Assembly: GCA_025267735.1 (NCBI GenBank)
Contig: CM046309.1
Span: 53,698,319-53,762,318, forward strand
DNA from: Mactra quadrangularis
Taxonomy: Eukaryota > Mollusca > Bivalvia > Venerida > Mactridae
Direction of reading: 5' to 3'
Length of the DNA stretch: 64,000 bases
Position 1 is the stretch's first letter. Each line of letters opens with the position of its first letter. The position numbers and the translations under genes were made by a program. The notes under the pieces were generated by a model. The model ran no database searches, was not told the origin of the DNA, and was given only the letters and a program-made list of their open reading frames with translations. This document shows, one piece after another, positions 25,564 through 37,329 of the stretch.

Positions 25564-25991
25564 AACACCAGTGTCATTTATAGATATAAGAAGTTTCAAT
25601 TAAAACATAATTTTGCACCAATAATCTTGCTCAATTTTAAAACAAAGCAATCAGTTGTAACGACGTTTAATACTCCAGCAGGCGCATCTACTATTGAAAT
25701 TGAATTCACTACCTATATAACAAAACTTAATTGCCATGAGCAAATTAGAATTCTCAAAGTAGATTCTGAGAATATTTCTAAATATGGCTCTCCCATGAGA
25801 AATAAACATCTAACAAAGCAATATCTTCAGAGATTACACATGCGTTATGTATTTAAAAACAATAGGGATAGAAATTATGAAGTTAACATTTTGTTGTATT
25901 TGGATAGGCATCTGCAGGACTCCAATTTATGAGGCTATATAACCCTGTAAATGGAGAAACTGCAGTTTTATTGGAGTCAAACGATCAATGA
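25564..25991 (+). pseudogene. BEL/Pao-like retrotransposon protease relic
   Basis: From 25564 the frame reads NTSVIYRYKKF, where a BEL/Pao (A17-type) protease would have its D-T/S-G-S plus S-Y-I motif. It continues open through SVVTTF, SKYGSPMRNK and EVNILLYLDRHLQDS, matching the order of the family's LxxLxLA and EVDILLGxDxYW-like segments. A frameshift near 25930 moves the reading into the next frame, NGETAVLLESN, where the family has a G-P-x-A-x-x-S-K-x-G-W stretch. The catalytic Asp is replaced by Asn, the reading ends at 25989-25991, and no reverse transcriptase or LTR is seen nearby. It is therefore a dead internal fragment. The assignment rests on motif order, not on a search. Confidence 0.45.
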
Positions 25992-25999
25992 AAACAAAC

Positions 26000-28900
26000 C
26001 CTTTGTGATAAGAGCTAGGGAAGTTATATATGAAATAATAAATTAAAGTAAATTGATACTGGTATTAGAATGGCACGAGTAACATTATGTTTTATACTAA
26101 ACTGAACTTTTCTCTGTAAATATGACAGAAGTATTTCGTTTCATTATGGTAGAATTTAGTTTACTCATATAACATTGGAATATAGTTCGTGATAGCAAGA
26201 CTTAAGCTTTACTAAACAAATATTGGGTTCATGAATCGAAAAACTTTAAAGAAACCACCTATCTTGCTTTGAAAAAGAGATCATACAATGACATCTACAA
26301 AATTTGGTTTCTACGTAAACACAGCAAGTTCCACTATTAAAATCATCTTAGTTATATCAAAATCATGGGAATGGGATTTTTTGACAAGTTTACGTTACAA
26401 ATGCTTAATTTGGTACGAAAAGGTGGTCTGAATTAAGATTATTCCATTTTAAAGAACATCAAGTTTTGATAGAAGAGCATTAATACCTTTTTTATAAGCG
26501 TCTCTACAATGGACTGTTACAACTCAAGGTTTCTAAAATACTACCGGCACAAATATTGCTATAATTGGAGATCAATCTAAGTTATTGAGAAAGTGTAGAC
26601 TACTTAAGCCTCTTTTCCACCAATCAGTGTTCGAGTTATTAACTACGAGAGGTAAACATTTACACATTAGCGTAGACGAATGGTGTTTTTATTTTTTATT
26701 GAGCTCCTAACGACATAATGTGCGTATAGACTTGTCACAATCGACAGTTTCTCAAGAAAGCCCTTTCATCCCTTTGAATCTTAACTTTCATATCCGTGGC
26801 AATAAAAACTACCAACATCCACCAGCGTCTTTTGTCACTGTATAGAATTAATGCGATACTAATGTACAACTAGCTTCATATTATTCAGGTTCAGTCTAAC
26901 ACATCAGTGGTATCGGATAAATTCCAAAGGTCTCCGTATGTAGCCCGGGTTGATGGAACGTGTTCCATTGTCTCTGACAACAATTTAATTTCCGGTGTGG
27001 AAAAGTTTATGCAAATAATCTTTTTCATATGAGACCTCCTTGCTGTCAGAGATTTCTGAAAACGATAATCATCAATAATTGAGATATGTGATTCGTTGGC
27101 CATATTCTCTCTTTATACTCTGTCACTTTCTCCTTTAGATTAACTTTTTGTGTACTCTTTAGTTTTTTTGTTGGTTTAAAATCGATGAACGACAAGCTCT
27201 TTTCTTGCACAAGTTAAATGCAATTGTCTGTCCATGACGAATTGCAGACTCTGGTATAATATTATTTTGTTTTGATTTGTAACTTGCAACAGTTACATTT
27301 TGAAACTAGAGACAAAATACAGCAAAGTGTTCTATCATTTCAAACTTTAAAATAAGAATGCATCAATCATTAACACAGACAGTATACTTGTATTACATAT
27401 TTGATACTTGCTATATCATTGTGTACAGATATATCATCAAATTGAAACGGTATAAACGCTGTAGACATTTTGGCAGCAGAAGAACAAATATATTTGAAAA
27501 TGCTTTTATTGAAAGTTTGTTTTAAAATGTAACAGACGTGGTGAGACATTAATGAGTTATTGCTGGTGTCTGCGACGATTAAATTCCAAATTTAATGAGA
27601 ACTACATCACCAAAATGTATAACCTTTCAACAGTGTTAGAGTTTATTAAAGTTTCGACAATAAAATGTTTTTGTATTAGAAACAGACGTATCTTTGCTTT
27701 AATATCTCATATCTCTGAGTATTTGACAGACCGACAACTAATGTATAAGTATATTTAGATACCAAATTGTTTACACTGTTTCTAGTCAATTCACAAATAT
27801 ATCTGAATACATTTGGCATTATGGTGGACACAATTGACATAATGAAAATTGCTTTCACACGATGAAAAACATTATGAACACAATATCTAGTCAGTAAAGA
27901 TTAGACTCCTATCATTGGACATTAATAATTCAACAACGTAAGAGATTTGCTAGCTCAAGGGATGACTTACTGGAGGAAGTAATTTCCAGACGACTGATCA
28001 ATCAAGTGCTCCCAATCAATTCTAAAATAGCATTGAAAAAAACTGCATTTTATCGAGACACCCTTACAGTTAATTGAATTAACATGATCACGCACCCTAA
28101 AGCAATAAAAGCTTCGTCCTGGGTGATGTTTTATAGGCGACCCATGTTGACATAGTGACTGATGTAATTAATTTAATGGTTAGACATGCAATGGCTCCAG
28201 TGAGGTTAAATAAAGCAATGGCTGTCAATTAGAACACACCTGGGTCATTCTATATCGTTTTACAATTGCAAATTGTTACTATCACAGCAGCGTATTGATT
28301 AAATCTTTCTTCTTTAATGTTGAATTGTTTAATGGAAAATCGAGTTACAAAGAATTAGCTCAACGACGAACTTTGTGTTTTCATCAAAGAAAAGACAATT
28401 TTTACCTCGACACAAAACAGTGACATAAAAAGATTATTGTGTTTTTCATCTCTACAGTATTTGAAAGAAGAAGATCTAAGCCAATATCTTACAACATTAA
28501 AAGCCATAAAACACTTTTTAGATATAATTTAGCAGAAATTACAAATGAAAAGGAAATAATTAAACAGACATTGTCAAATAATGGCAAAACAATTGTAAGA
28601 GTGCTATGGTAATGAAACTGTTGTTATCTTAATTAATGTACATATTCTAATAGACGTTCTAATTACATACTCCATAAAATGTTTGAAGCATTTAAAAATG
28701 TAATGTACACGCAATTAATTTCATTTTCTGAATCAAATATTGATTTTTTCCATTACAATAGTTATACATACTATAGATTTAACAATTAAAATGTTGCTGT
28801 TAAGCAAACACGTCACACACTTCAATGAACAAGGCGGCTTGAATTAGTTAACTAAAAGTGATTTTTAATTTTTTATTAATTGTCATAGATTAAAGTAAAC

Positions 28901-31195
28901 ATACTGAATTCTAGACTAAGTTTAATGTACTTGCAATCACGTTTATTGACACCCATAAACTATTTACTATTGTAATTGGACTTTCAATATTTATATATTT
29001 TAACATTCATGGGACTGCTACTTACAATTTCAATTGAATTTTACTCCAAAGCCCACCCCACACCCTAAATAATCTTACCAGACAGAAGTAAGTGCGCAAA
29101 ACATCAATTGCAGTTGTGGTACAAGAATGACATAACTGCGCTAGCATAAAATATTGTACCAATATATACAAATGTGCATAGATGCTCATCGTCAGACGCG
29201 ACTATAAATAAACAAAGTGATATCACTGATTTCCATTTAGAAGTAATTATGCGGGTAAAACATGAATGAATCATGGTTAACACTTAACTAGACAATATTT
29301 TCAAATCAAGTGTGTGAAAGAACTTCGATTTTTTACGTCTGAGTTTTTTTGTTGCCATCGATTGTAAGCAGCTCTAAATTGGTAGCCGAAAAAGTGAAGT
29401 AATTTCTTAACCTTAAGATTTATATTTTGTCTAATACATTATCAAGTAAGTCATCGTCTATTCATATTTGGAAATACAGATGATTTACCATATTGTCTAT
29501 AATTCATTTATCATCGAAATTAATATTTACTTCTCCAGCAGTTTGCCACTTCTAAGGATGAATGTATGACCTTATCAAATATACTTTATGTTTAAGCATT
29601 CACGAACGAGTTGGTTTTTGACATTCCTAATTAAAAAAGAACCAAATATGTCAAAACATAACTTTTGCCATAAAAGCTAAATGTTAGAGCAATGACATGT
29701 ATGAGTTTGTTGATAACGAATGAAAAATATGACATTGTGTGATATAAAATAGTCCAAATGGAAGACAAGCTAGGTAACCTGGAAATTTTCGATATTGAAA
29801 TTGATCTGTCTAATTAAAGCGGTTTATTAATCTAAACTTTTGTTCTTATTTCGCTCGATACATATTATTCCTGTTTGGTAGGTAGGTTTAGACAATATAA
29901 CCAAAGAATCAATTTGGCACGGCTTTAAGAAAACACCAAACAAAAGTTACAAGGTCAAAGAAATATCTCATAAATTAATATAAAATGATAACTGAATGAC
30001 ATCGTTATAAACAATATATGTATCTGGGTAAATATCTTCACAGTGCGTATTCAATATCGTTATCATGTTATGACCATATGACACTTCCATTCCCAAACAC
30101 CATACCTTGCAATCAAACAAGTACATGTATCGCAATAAACCTAGAATGTGAGTTAATGTTGTGTTACACATAATAGTAAATAAAAAAATAATTAAGCGAC
30201 AAGTATTGTGAATGAAAATGGCATTTATTTATGATATTAAAAAATCATACGGAAAATTAAAAAAAACGTGTATACAAAATACAGTAGCATTAATTAAATG
30301 ATATATATCATATTAACACAAATGTGGGAGAAGAAATCGACATTAATCAATATAATAACGCTCTCCATCCAAATATTTGATTGGCGATAAACACGTTAGT
30401 TGGTAAAAATGAAATGTTGGCTTGAATACAGAAAACAGTGTTGCATGACACAACTTAACACAACACTTCTAGCGAGTGTTTTCAAAAAACTTGACAATGG
30501 AATGGCAGGGACATTTGCTAAAATGCTTAACGCGCATGTACCTCAAATGATTGAGCTATATTGACCTTTGGAAATACTGGACAACTGTAATTAAATTGTA
30601 CTAATGGAGTAATAATCACCTGTTGTATAAATATCAGACATACAAAGATACAATAATTGATATATCTACAAAGTAACCATCACTGTCTAGTCTGATGTTG
30701 AACTTTCAAGTTATGACCAGATTGTCTTTAATGTTTTCTAACTTCCGTTGTTTCCAACTATTCTTAAAGACCCTGAACATCTATACATTTATCAATTACC
30801 GTATCTTTAGGCTCAGACTATAACAAACACATATAGTTTCCTGTACCTCAAGCAGAGCTTTTTGATTTCAGAGGAAGGCACGGAAATTGGTACATAATAA
30901 ATGGTGTTCGTACATTAGAAATCAATTGGCTTGTGTCGTGATAAGTGTAATTATCCATTGTATTCGGAAATGGCTAGAAAATATAGAAAGACGAACGAGG
31001 TATTAACATACTAAAAACGATAACGCTAATCAGAACTAAATACGGTTTGTCCATGAAAATGGTATAACACGACCAGGTGATAGCCGAAATGATGAGATAT
31101 TAGGAATGTCAGGTCACCTGGTGAGGCGAATATCATACAAATAAGATATTATATTTTAATACACATTCATTCAAAGGTTACATACAACGCATCCG
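26000..31195. other. Non-genic AT-rich stretch
   Basis: No gene, SINE head or long inverted repeat is recognised, apart from a small ORF at 26891-27103 listed separately. No reverse-transcriptase motif follows the BEL-like relic. Other ORFs (27552-27858, 29968-30171) look like chance. Confidence 0.6.
26891..27103 (-). other. Small ORF with good initiation context, unrecognised
   Basis: A 70-codon ORF starts MANESHISIIDDYRFQ. The ATG has A at -3 and G at +4, a strong animal initiation context. The composition is hydrophilic and less AT-biased than its surroundings, and it ends STRATYGDLWNLSDTTDVLD. There is no signal peptide or known domain, and I see no TATA box or obvious polyadenylation signal close by. 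It might be a small protein, a first exon, or chance. Confidence 0.2.
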
Positions 31196-31282
31196 TTTTT
31201 GCTGCGACGTATCTAGGCAAAGGATTCCGATTAAAGTGCCCCGATTAAGTAGTTGGTTTGAAACCCATCCATGCTGATTATA
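31196..31282 (+). mobile_element. Decayed tRNA-SINE head (probable family 1)
   Basis: GGTTTGAAACC at about 31253 resembles a B box, and the following bases up to GATTATACCCTTTA track the family-1 head-to-body junction (CCCACCCGGGGAGGTCATACCC in the better copies) with many changes. The A box is not clear, and the body does not continue recognisably. Confidence 0.35.
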
Positions 31283-31289
31283 CCCTTTA

Positions 31290-33083
31290 AAGCATCATAG
31301 CGGTTATATTTTAATATAAAACATTAGAAAACATTTAATCATGTATGCCTCAATTGCATATAATTACTTTAAATTAAAATTGTCTTACATTCATAAATCA
31401 ATTAAAATGAGTATTATTAAATTCTAATTTTTGATAATTATATCCATCTAAACATAATATACTGCACATTATACAAAGTTCAGAAGGTACATTAAGCAGT
31501 GCTTTAACATTAGCAATTATATTGCATTGTTCTTAATCTAATCTAATGGTAATTTTATAACATCTAGTATAAGCAGTTACACAGTATTTTTCTCCATTTG
31601 AAGCAGTTCGCACCAATCGTAAATTAGTGTAGATAGATTGTAATTAACTTCTTAATGGTTCCCATAGTGAAAACAAAATGATGTAACCTCATTAATGTCT
31701 ACTTTCAGCTTATACAACCCCTACGCAGAATTTCATCTTCACATTTTATTTCTATTTTTTCAATTTTTATAAGACTTTTTCTCCATGAAATTTGATATTT
31801 TAAAATGTACTTAAGAATTTCAACGTAATGCAGCGACGTACAAAATTTGCATAATTTTCATTGTCAACGGAACTTTTAAGAGGAGGCGAACTAGAGACTG
31901 GGTTGAAAGGACTATTAAATTTCATACCAATTCTATTTTGATAAAATTTGATAACATGAAACCATGCTCTATGAATAAAGTTTTCATCTGAAAAGTTTCA
32001 ATATTGTCTGTAGAATGACAATGAATTTATTTTTATTGTAAAAGGACTGTGCAACCCCTGTAGTAAAAAATGCCTCTACAAAAATGAAGACATACGTCTC
32101 ATAATACGTCATGCGCGTAATTTTGTATAAATAACGATCATGCTCAATCCATTAGGAAATAAGATGATGTGCGTATATCGTTTTACAGATTTAAGAATGC
32201 TTGTTTGTTATTTCACATGTATTTATTAATGCTTACATTATTGAACATTGTGCAGTATATATTGTATATTGTCATACGTCAATTGAATATGTTTAAACCA
32301 CCACAACGATATTAAATGAATAAAATGTTTCAGTTCCAAATATTGGTCTTAATGGAACAGGTCATATAATAACTACAAGGTTTACTCGAACCGCATGTAT
32401 AGTCCGAGAATATTAACCTTGCATTTAACTACCTTATTATGATACATGTAATCACACGCTTCACTTACATTAAATAGTGAGTTTTCGTATGCGTGTACAT
32501 GATTATGCACGTGGTTATAACAACCTATTAATGTTGACAATAGCTCAATTTTGTAAACATGGTATACAATTGTACTTTATTTTTGGACTCATTATCATAG
32601 ATTTTATTATTATTATAAAAACAGACCTAATTGTTCAATACATGTATTTTGTCGGAAGCTTCCGATAAAGCGCGAGTTGCAAACGAAGACAAAAATAGAG
32701 GGTAAATACTAAGTCTATTATATTCTTGCATAAAAGTCATGCTCAGGTTAATATTGTTGGACTAAACACATTAACAAGACGGAGCCTCTAAATAGTAAAT
32801 GAGGTATATATACCTAACACTATTCTCAAAAACTAACATTGATTTAACAATCGATATTCGTGACAAATAACAATAAGCAAACCAAATTGCCATCCTAAAG
32901 GTGAAAAACTATTTTCCTAACAATGTTTGTATACAAAATAAAACTTTCACTCCTTTCATGTTTATTATTTCTTTTTATCCAATAAACAAAGATTAAACTC
33001 ACGCGATGTTTTTTTCCGGAGAACAATTTTTAGCCTAGCGAGTGGTATTTTCTTTGATATAGTTTGCTAATTGGTACAGGGGC
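31290..33083. other. Non-genic AT-rich stretch
   Basis: Nothing recognised. Short ORFs such as 32477-32668 look like chance. Confidence 0.6.
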
Positions 33084-33091
33084 TTTAGCAC

Positions 33092-33596
33092 TAGGGATGG
33101 GTATTGCCGGAAATTTCGTATTGCGATATATTGCGATATGCAACAGCGTATTGCAATACGTATTGCGATATATTGGGAGTTTAGAACATAAGCTTTTTTT
33201 CAGCACCCATGCTTGTATATTACTGACAATATGAAGATTCAACACAATTATACATTGTGAAAGCTTTATTTAAGCTATTACAAACATTCAAACTCAACTT
33301 TTGTCTGGTAAAGTAATGTAGACGATAAAGATATAGAGGGAAAATGCAGTCAACAAAGGATAAAAGCAAAACTTTATACTAGACCTTTATGCTAAAATAG
33401 ATTAAAGGAAAACCAAAAATGAAATAGTTTCCGGTCAAATTCTGTCACAAATAATGCAAAACATGTTTCAGTATGCACTACTAGTCTATTAAATTAAGAT
33501 AGAAATATCGCGATATATCGCGGGACCGTACCGGTACATATTGTGTTTCAAAAGTATTGCAATATACCGGTATACCGGTATTATCGCGCATCCTTA
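33092..33596. mobile_element. Non-autonomous hAT-type DNA transposon (505 bp)
   Basis: The element is flanked by a perfect 8-bp duplication TTTAGCAC (33084-33091 and 33597-33604), which fits the nTnnnnAn preference reported for hAT targets. The ends are imperfect inverted repeats: TAGGGATGGGTATTGCCGG at the left, and TAAGGATGCGCGATAATACC then GG at the right (reverse complement). Both subterminal regions carry repeated, mutually complementary motifs (TATTGCGATAT, ATCGCGATAT, TATACCGGTATA). There is no coding capacity, so it must have been mobilised in trans by an autonomous hAT transposase. A 71-codon - strand ORF at 33030-33245 overlaps the left end and is a by-product. Confidence 0.85.
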
Positions 33597-33602
33597 TTTA
33601 GC

Positions 33603-33942
33603 ACTGTAATAAAATAAATAAAAGCATACATCGCACGCCAGCATTAGTTGGTCATATGTCGGCGGTCTTTCGACGTACCCATAGTACCAAATATAACCAC
33701 CATTATATTATTTTCATTTTGATTAGTAATTGTTTGATTAAAATTAATTATAAATTTTGTACAATATATAGTACTGTAATGTACTAAATGGTGCTAAAGC
33801 ATACATCGCATGCCAGCATTCTTTGGTTATATAGTGGCGGTCTTACGACCTTCTCACAGTCCCAAATACAACCAACATATTATGTCTATTTCAATTAGTT
33901 ATCGACTGATTAAGCTTAATTTTAAATTTGTGAAATTAAACC
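33603..33942. repeat. Diverged tandem duplication, two copies of about 170 bp
   Basis: Copy 1 (33603-33772) and copy 2 (33773-about 33942) both begin ACTGTAAT and share GCATACATCGCA, GCCAGCATT, GGCGGTCTT and a matching AT-rich end. The portion TCGCA...GGTCATATGTCGGCGG resembles the 3' tail domain of the SINEs in this window (TAGGTCATATAACGGCGG at 35302-35319), so the unit may be derived from a SINE tail. The hAT-type element is inserted precisely at the left edge of copy 1. Confidence 0.7.
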
Positions 33943-33986
33943 TACAGCACAATTCATTCCATTGTTCGATACTTATACGTCTTAAG

Positions 33987-34133
33987 TATAGTCTATTTTT
34001 CTAAACTGTCAAAGTTTAAATAGTTTCACGGTGAATGATTACACAATATCGCAATATCACGAGTGTTAGACAAAGAGCACGAAGTCACCGTGAAATTATT
34101 CATGTTTTGACAGTTGAGAAAAAACGAACTATA
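33987..34133. mobile_element. Hairpin (inverted-repeat) element, possible MITE
   Basis: The left arm 33987-34034 and right arm 34085-34133 are inverted copies over about 48 bp, with a handful of mismatches. Shared blocks are TATAGT at the outer ends, AACTGTCAAA in the middle and TTTCACGGTGA at the inner ends. The spacer of 50 bp contains CACGAG and CACGAA. The outer TATA ends would allow a TA target duplication, as in Tc1/mariner-type MITEs, but this is not proven. A transcript through it would fold into a long hairpin. Confidence 0.65.
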
Positions 34134-34390
34134 TAAAAGCTTTGTTGACTATTGCTTCAAATGCAGCTTAGTTCAGCTAGAAAATATAATGAATGTGATT
34201 GCAATAGTTGTATATCAAAGCAATACAAATACAATAAAGGTCCACAATTAGGACCATCGCAATCAAATAGAAGATTTGATAAAAGAGAAGTGTTAATATT
34301 ACATTCACTTTAAGCTTTCGGGACTTAAAATCGCCAAACATTGCATGGTGTTGCTACTACCAATGTAGTCTTTATATAGAAATAATTTTT

Positions 34391-34456
34391 GCACCGTGGT
34401 GTAGTTGCAGACTAATGACCTCCATGACATAGGTCGTAAACTAGCAGCATAGCCAA
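34391..34456 (+). mobile_element. Decayed tRNA-like SINE head
   Basis: TGGTGTAGTTGC (34397-34408) is close to an A box, and AGGTCGTAAACTAGCAGC about 25 bp further on sits where a B box would be, but matches it poorly. The intervening ACTAATGACCTCCATGACATAGG has the look of an anticodon-arm region. No body is recognised downstream. Confidence 0.3.
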
Positions 34457-34545
34457 AGGAAATGTCACCATTCAACTTAAGAAAAAATAAAACTTTGTAT
34501 CACTTGAATTATTCATGCATTTTCCTTGTAAACTGTGTGTGAGAT

Positions 34546-34752
34546 TTATGTACCAAGCTGTTCATATGTCAGACAAAATGACTTTGAAGTGTTTTGTTTC
34601 CCTCTAGGCAGATCAACTTCCTTATTGGCCTTACTTAGACATCGCATAAACAAACCTACAAACCAATCTTTGATGTAAAATTGCATATCAGCTAGTTCCA
34701 TTTGCGATTGCTGGCTCTCTATTTTGAAACTTCTTTTCAATAAAAAAGGATA
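34546..34752 (-). other. Possible exon, unrecognised
   Basis: On the - strand a textbook 3' splice site (pyrimidine-rich TTTTGTTTCTTTCTAG) ends just before 34752. The open frame then reads YPFLLKRSFKIESQQSQ and, further on, FYIKDWFVGLFMRCL before ending in a stop. A donor-like TCTAA|GTAAGG lies inside. The composition is protein-like, but I do not recognise a domain. It is one of several splice-bounded - strand blocks in the right half of the window. Confidence 0.25.
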
Positions 34753-35243
34753 CTAGAAAGAAACAAAATTTGTAAAATAACACGAACAGCAAGGTGTATG
34801 TAGAGACTTTTTTTATTATTTTTAAAATGACTTTATGTTCATTTCCCATAGTCAGAGTACGTATTTTTTGGTGACATTGTCCATTTTAATTAGTACTGGT
34901 AAGCGTCTTAAGCTTGAAACATTTATACCGACAAACAAGCTGCCGCCTTCCTACAAAATAGTATGTCTATTTAAAATTACGTTCTGCAAACATTATTTTA
35001 TGGAAGGATTCCAATGAGATGCGTGAAACTTGTAATATTTTTGACAATGTTTAGAATTTAGGTAGACTATTGGGACCTGAACAAACAATTATTATGAACT
35101 TTTTTAGTGTTAGGGAAACTATTAAACGTCAAATAAACTCCAATTTTAGTATTGAAAATGTCATTTTTTAATGAAAAATGTTTGCTTTTCTGCAGTTTTG
35201 GAAAGTTTTAAAATTCTATAGTCAATTTGGCTTAATGAAGAGG

Positions 35244-35569
35244 AACTTTGTTTGTTTGTTTGGTTTGTTTGTTTGGTTTTACGCCGTAGCAACACATTGT
35301 ATAGGTCATATAACGGCGGTTATTCAACCTTCTCTCTCCTCCTGGAAAGGCTAAATCTCTGGATTTAGCTGTTAACCAACTTCTAAGCACATACTTTCAT
35401 CAGTGACTGACAACTGCCCTACATAATTAAAAATCATTGGTAGGTGGGAGAATGGCCGTAGAAATAATTTCATGACCAAGCTTCACGAAAGTATGCCCCG
35501 CCTAGGAATCGAACCAACGACCCCTTAATCAGTAGACTTGCGTGCTACCAACTGAGCTAGCCGGGCGGC
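35244..35569 (-). mobile_element. tRNA-derived SINE, family 2, full-length with TSD
   Basis: A perfect 9-bp duplication ATGAAGAGG flanks the element (35235-35243 and 35570-35578). Read on the - strand, the head has A box TAGCTCAGTTGG (35548-35559) and B box GGTTCGATTCC (35505-35515), both matching consensus. A family-specific middle follows, then the shared 3' tail domain with the hairpin ACGCCGT (35281-35287) / ACGGCG (35313-35318), and a terminal run of CAAA-type repeats. There are no coding sequences. It would have been spread by a LINE reverse transcriptase acting on the tail. Confidence 0.95.
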
Positions 35570-35578
35570 ATGAAGAGG

Positions 35579-37245
35579 TACAAAACTTCAAAAATAATAA
35601 GATAAAACCCGTTAGATCTCGAAACTAAGTATAAAATCTAAAAAGAAGTTTCGAACAGGATTGAATATTCATTACATGTACCACGGTTTCTTTATTACTT
35701 TACTTTTTATGATCGGTGTGGGTCAAAACATTTTTAACAAACGACCGCCAATTTTATAGGATAACATAGATTGAACGCCGCTTTCTTTGTGACCAACGTA
35801 TTGAAGGTTTATTGGATAAAAACACTGTTTAAATAAATGAAAAGGTTCAAACAATAAAAACGTCGTTTCACAATACTTAATAATTTATTTCAAAACGACT
35901 ATCCAAATTTTAATTTTAAGTAAGTCATATCAATTATGAACGTTTAGTAAATGATGGCTGTTTCCATTATGCTTTTATGACAAAAGTTTATAAATACATA
36001 AACAATATCAACAATAAATTGTCATATCGTTTGACAAATTCAATAAAAGTCTATAAAAGTTTGTATACATCAAATTGTTTTGTATCAAATAAAACTCAAA
36101 AGAGCGGTAAACGTCACGTGACAACGTACATCAATCCGGTAGGATGGGTTTTAACACAAACTCCCGGTGTACTCGTTATTTCTATGATCTGTTTTTCCTG
36201 ATAATGCATCCTATTAAATATTTATAAAGTAAGTCAGTCTCTTAATTCAGATTGTGAGGGAAATGTCTGTACTAGGCAATTGTTGTCAGTTTGTATTAGC
36301 CTAACATAGAACATGTCTGAGATTTACACAGATTTCGATTGTTATCAATTGTAGATCGTGCGCATGCGTCAAATCAAATTTAACAAATGTATTTAAAATG
36401 CGCTTGAAGGGAAATATAGTCTTAGATTTCTCTTTTTACTCAGACAAGCACTCGAATAGCAATTTTGACCCAGTAAATAACGAAAAATAAACAAAAATCG
36501 ATGAGGAATAGTTTTCCCTAGTGTTTATCTACACTGTATCTTGGCACCATCGTATCTGTGAGAAATATTTCCGTCTAATCTCGATTGCGTCCAAAATATA
36601 CATCATTTATAGTTGTACTTAACGTCTGCCTTTATTTGGGACTTCCAGAAACAGACATATTTCTCGAAATTAAATTTTCCGTGGAAACAAACATATCTTA
36701 GTGCATACGTTTTACGATGAAGTTTGGCTTCAATAGAAGGTATCTACACAAGATCGATGTTTTCACGTTTAGACTGTGAGATTTATATCTTGGAGCAAAC
36801 GACGTTTAGAAGTTGTAATATATCAATAAAAGCGAAAGCAAACCTAACACTTACGTCTGACTAATTGTTTCCAGAAATAAACATATCACCCGTATTTAAA
36901 ATACGCGGTAGCTTTGACAATATGCATTATTTGGTTTTTGTGTTGGTTAAGTTTAAATGACTGTATGCCATAGAATATATATTATAATCAAACTCAATAA
37001 ACTGCATGACAGGACACTAGGACAGCTCATAAACATATTATAAATGTCCAAAACTAATGTATAGCTTGAACAGTTTGACATAAGATAGAAAATCAATTAG
37101 AAATAGCATTTGCACACATTAAATCAATTAAAAGTTGTGAAGTTAATGAATGTATTAATATGTCCCAGGTTAATTTGCACAAAATATATAAAGAGAGATG
37201 CCATTAATCAGATAACTTGCCTCAGCTAAACCTAAGAGGATCGGG
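35579..37245. other. Non-genic AT-rich stretch
   Basis: Nothing recognised. A 74-codon ORF at 35977-36201 (+) has no known domain. Confidence 0.6.
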
Positions 37246-37325
37246 CGATACTCAAACTAGCAACCCATCCGAAACACTAGATTCAAGAAACCAACCCTGC
37301 ACGTAGCCTACTGCGCCACAAATAC
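37246..37325 (-). mobile_element. Decayed tRNA-SINE head, third type
   Basis: On the - strand TGGCGCAGTAGG (37307-37318) matches an A box well. About 50 bp later AGTTTGAGTATCGCCCGATC sits at the B-box position with several changes. The head sequence between the boxes differs from families 1 and 2, so this is a separate family. No body or tail is identified. Confidence 0.45.
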
Positions 37326-37329
37326 GACC

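Noticed and set aside
31073..31121. Inverted pair ACCAGGTGA / TCACCTGGT
   Set aside because: The 9-bp arms with a spacer of over 30 bp are compatible with chance, and there is no flanking duplication or promoter signal.
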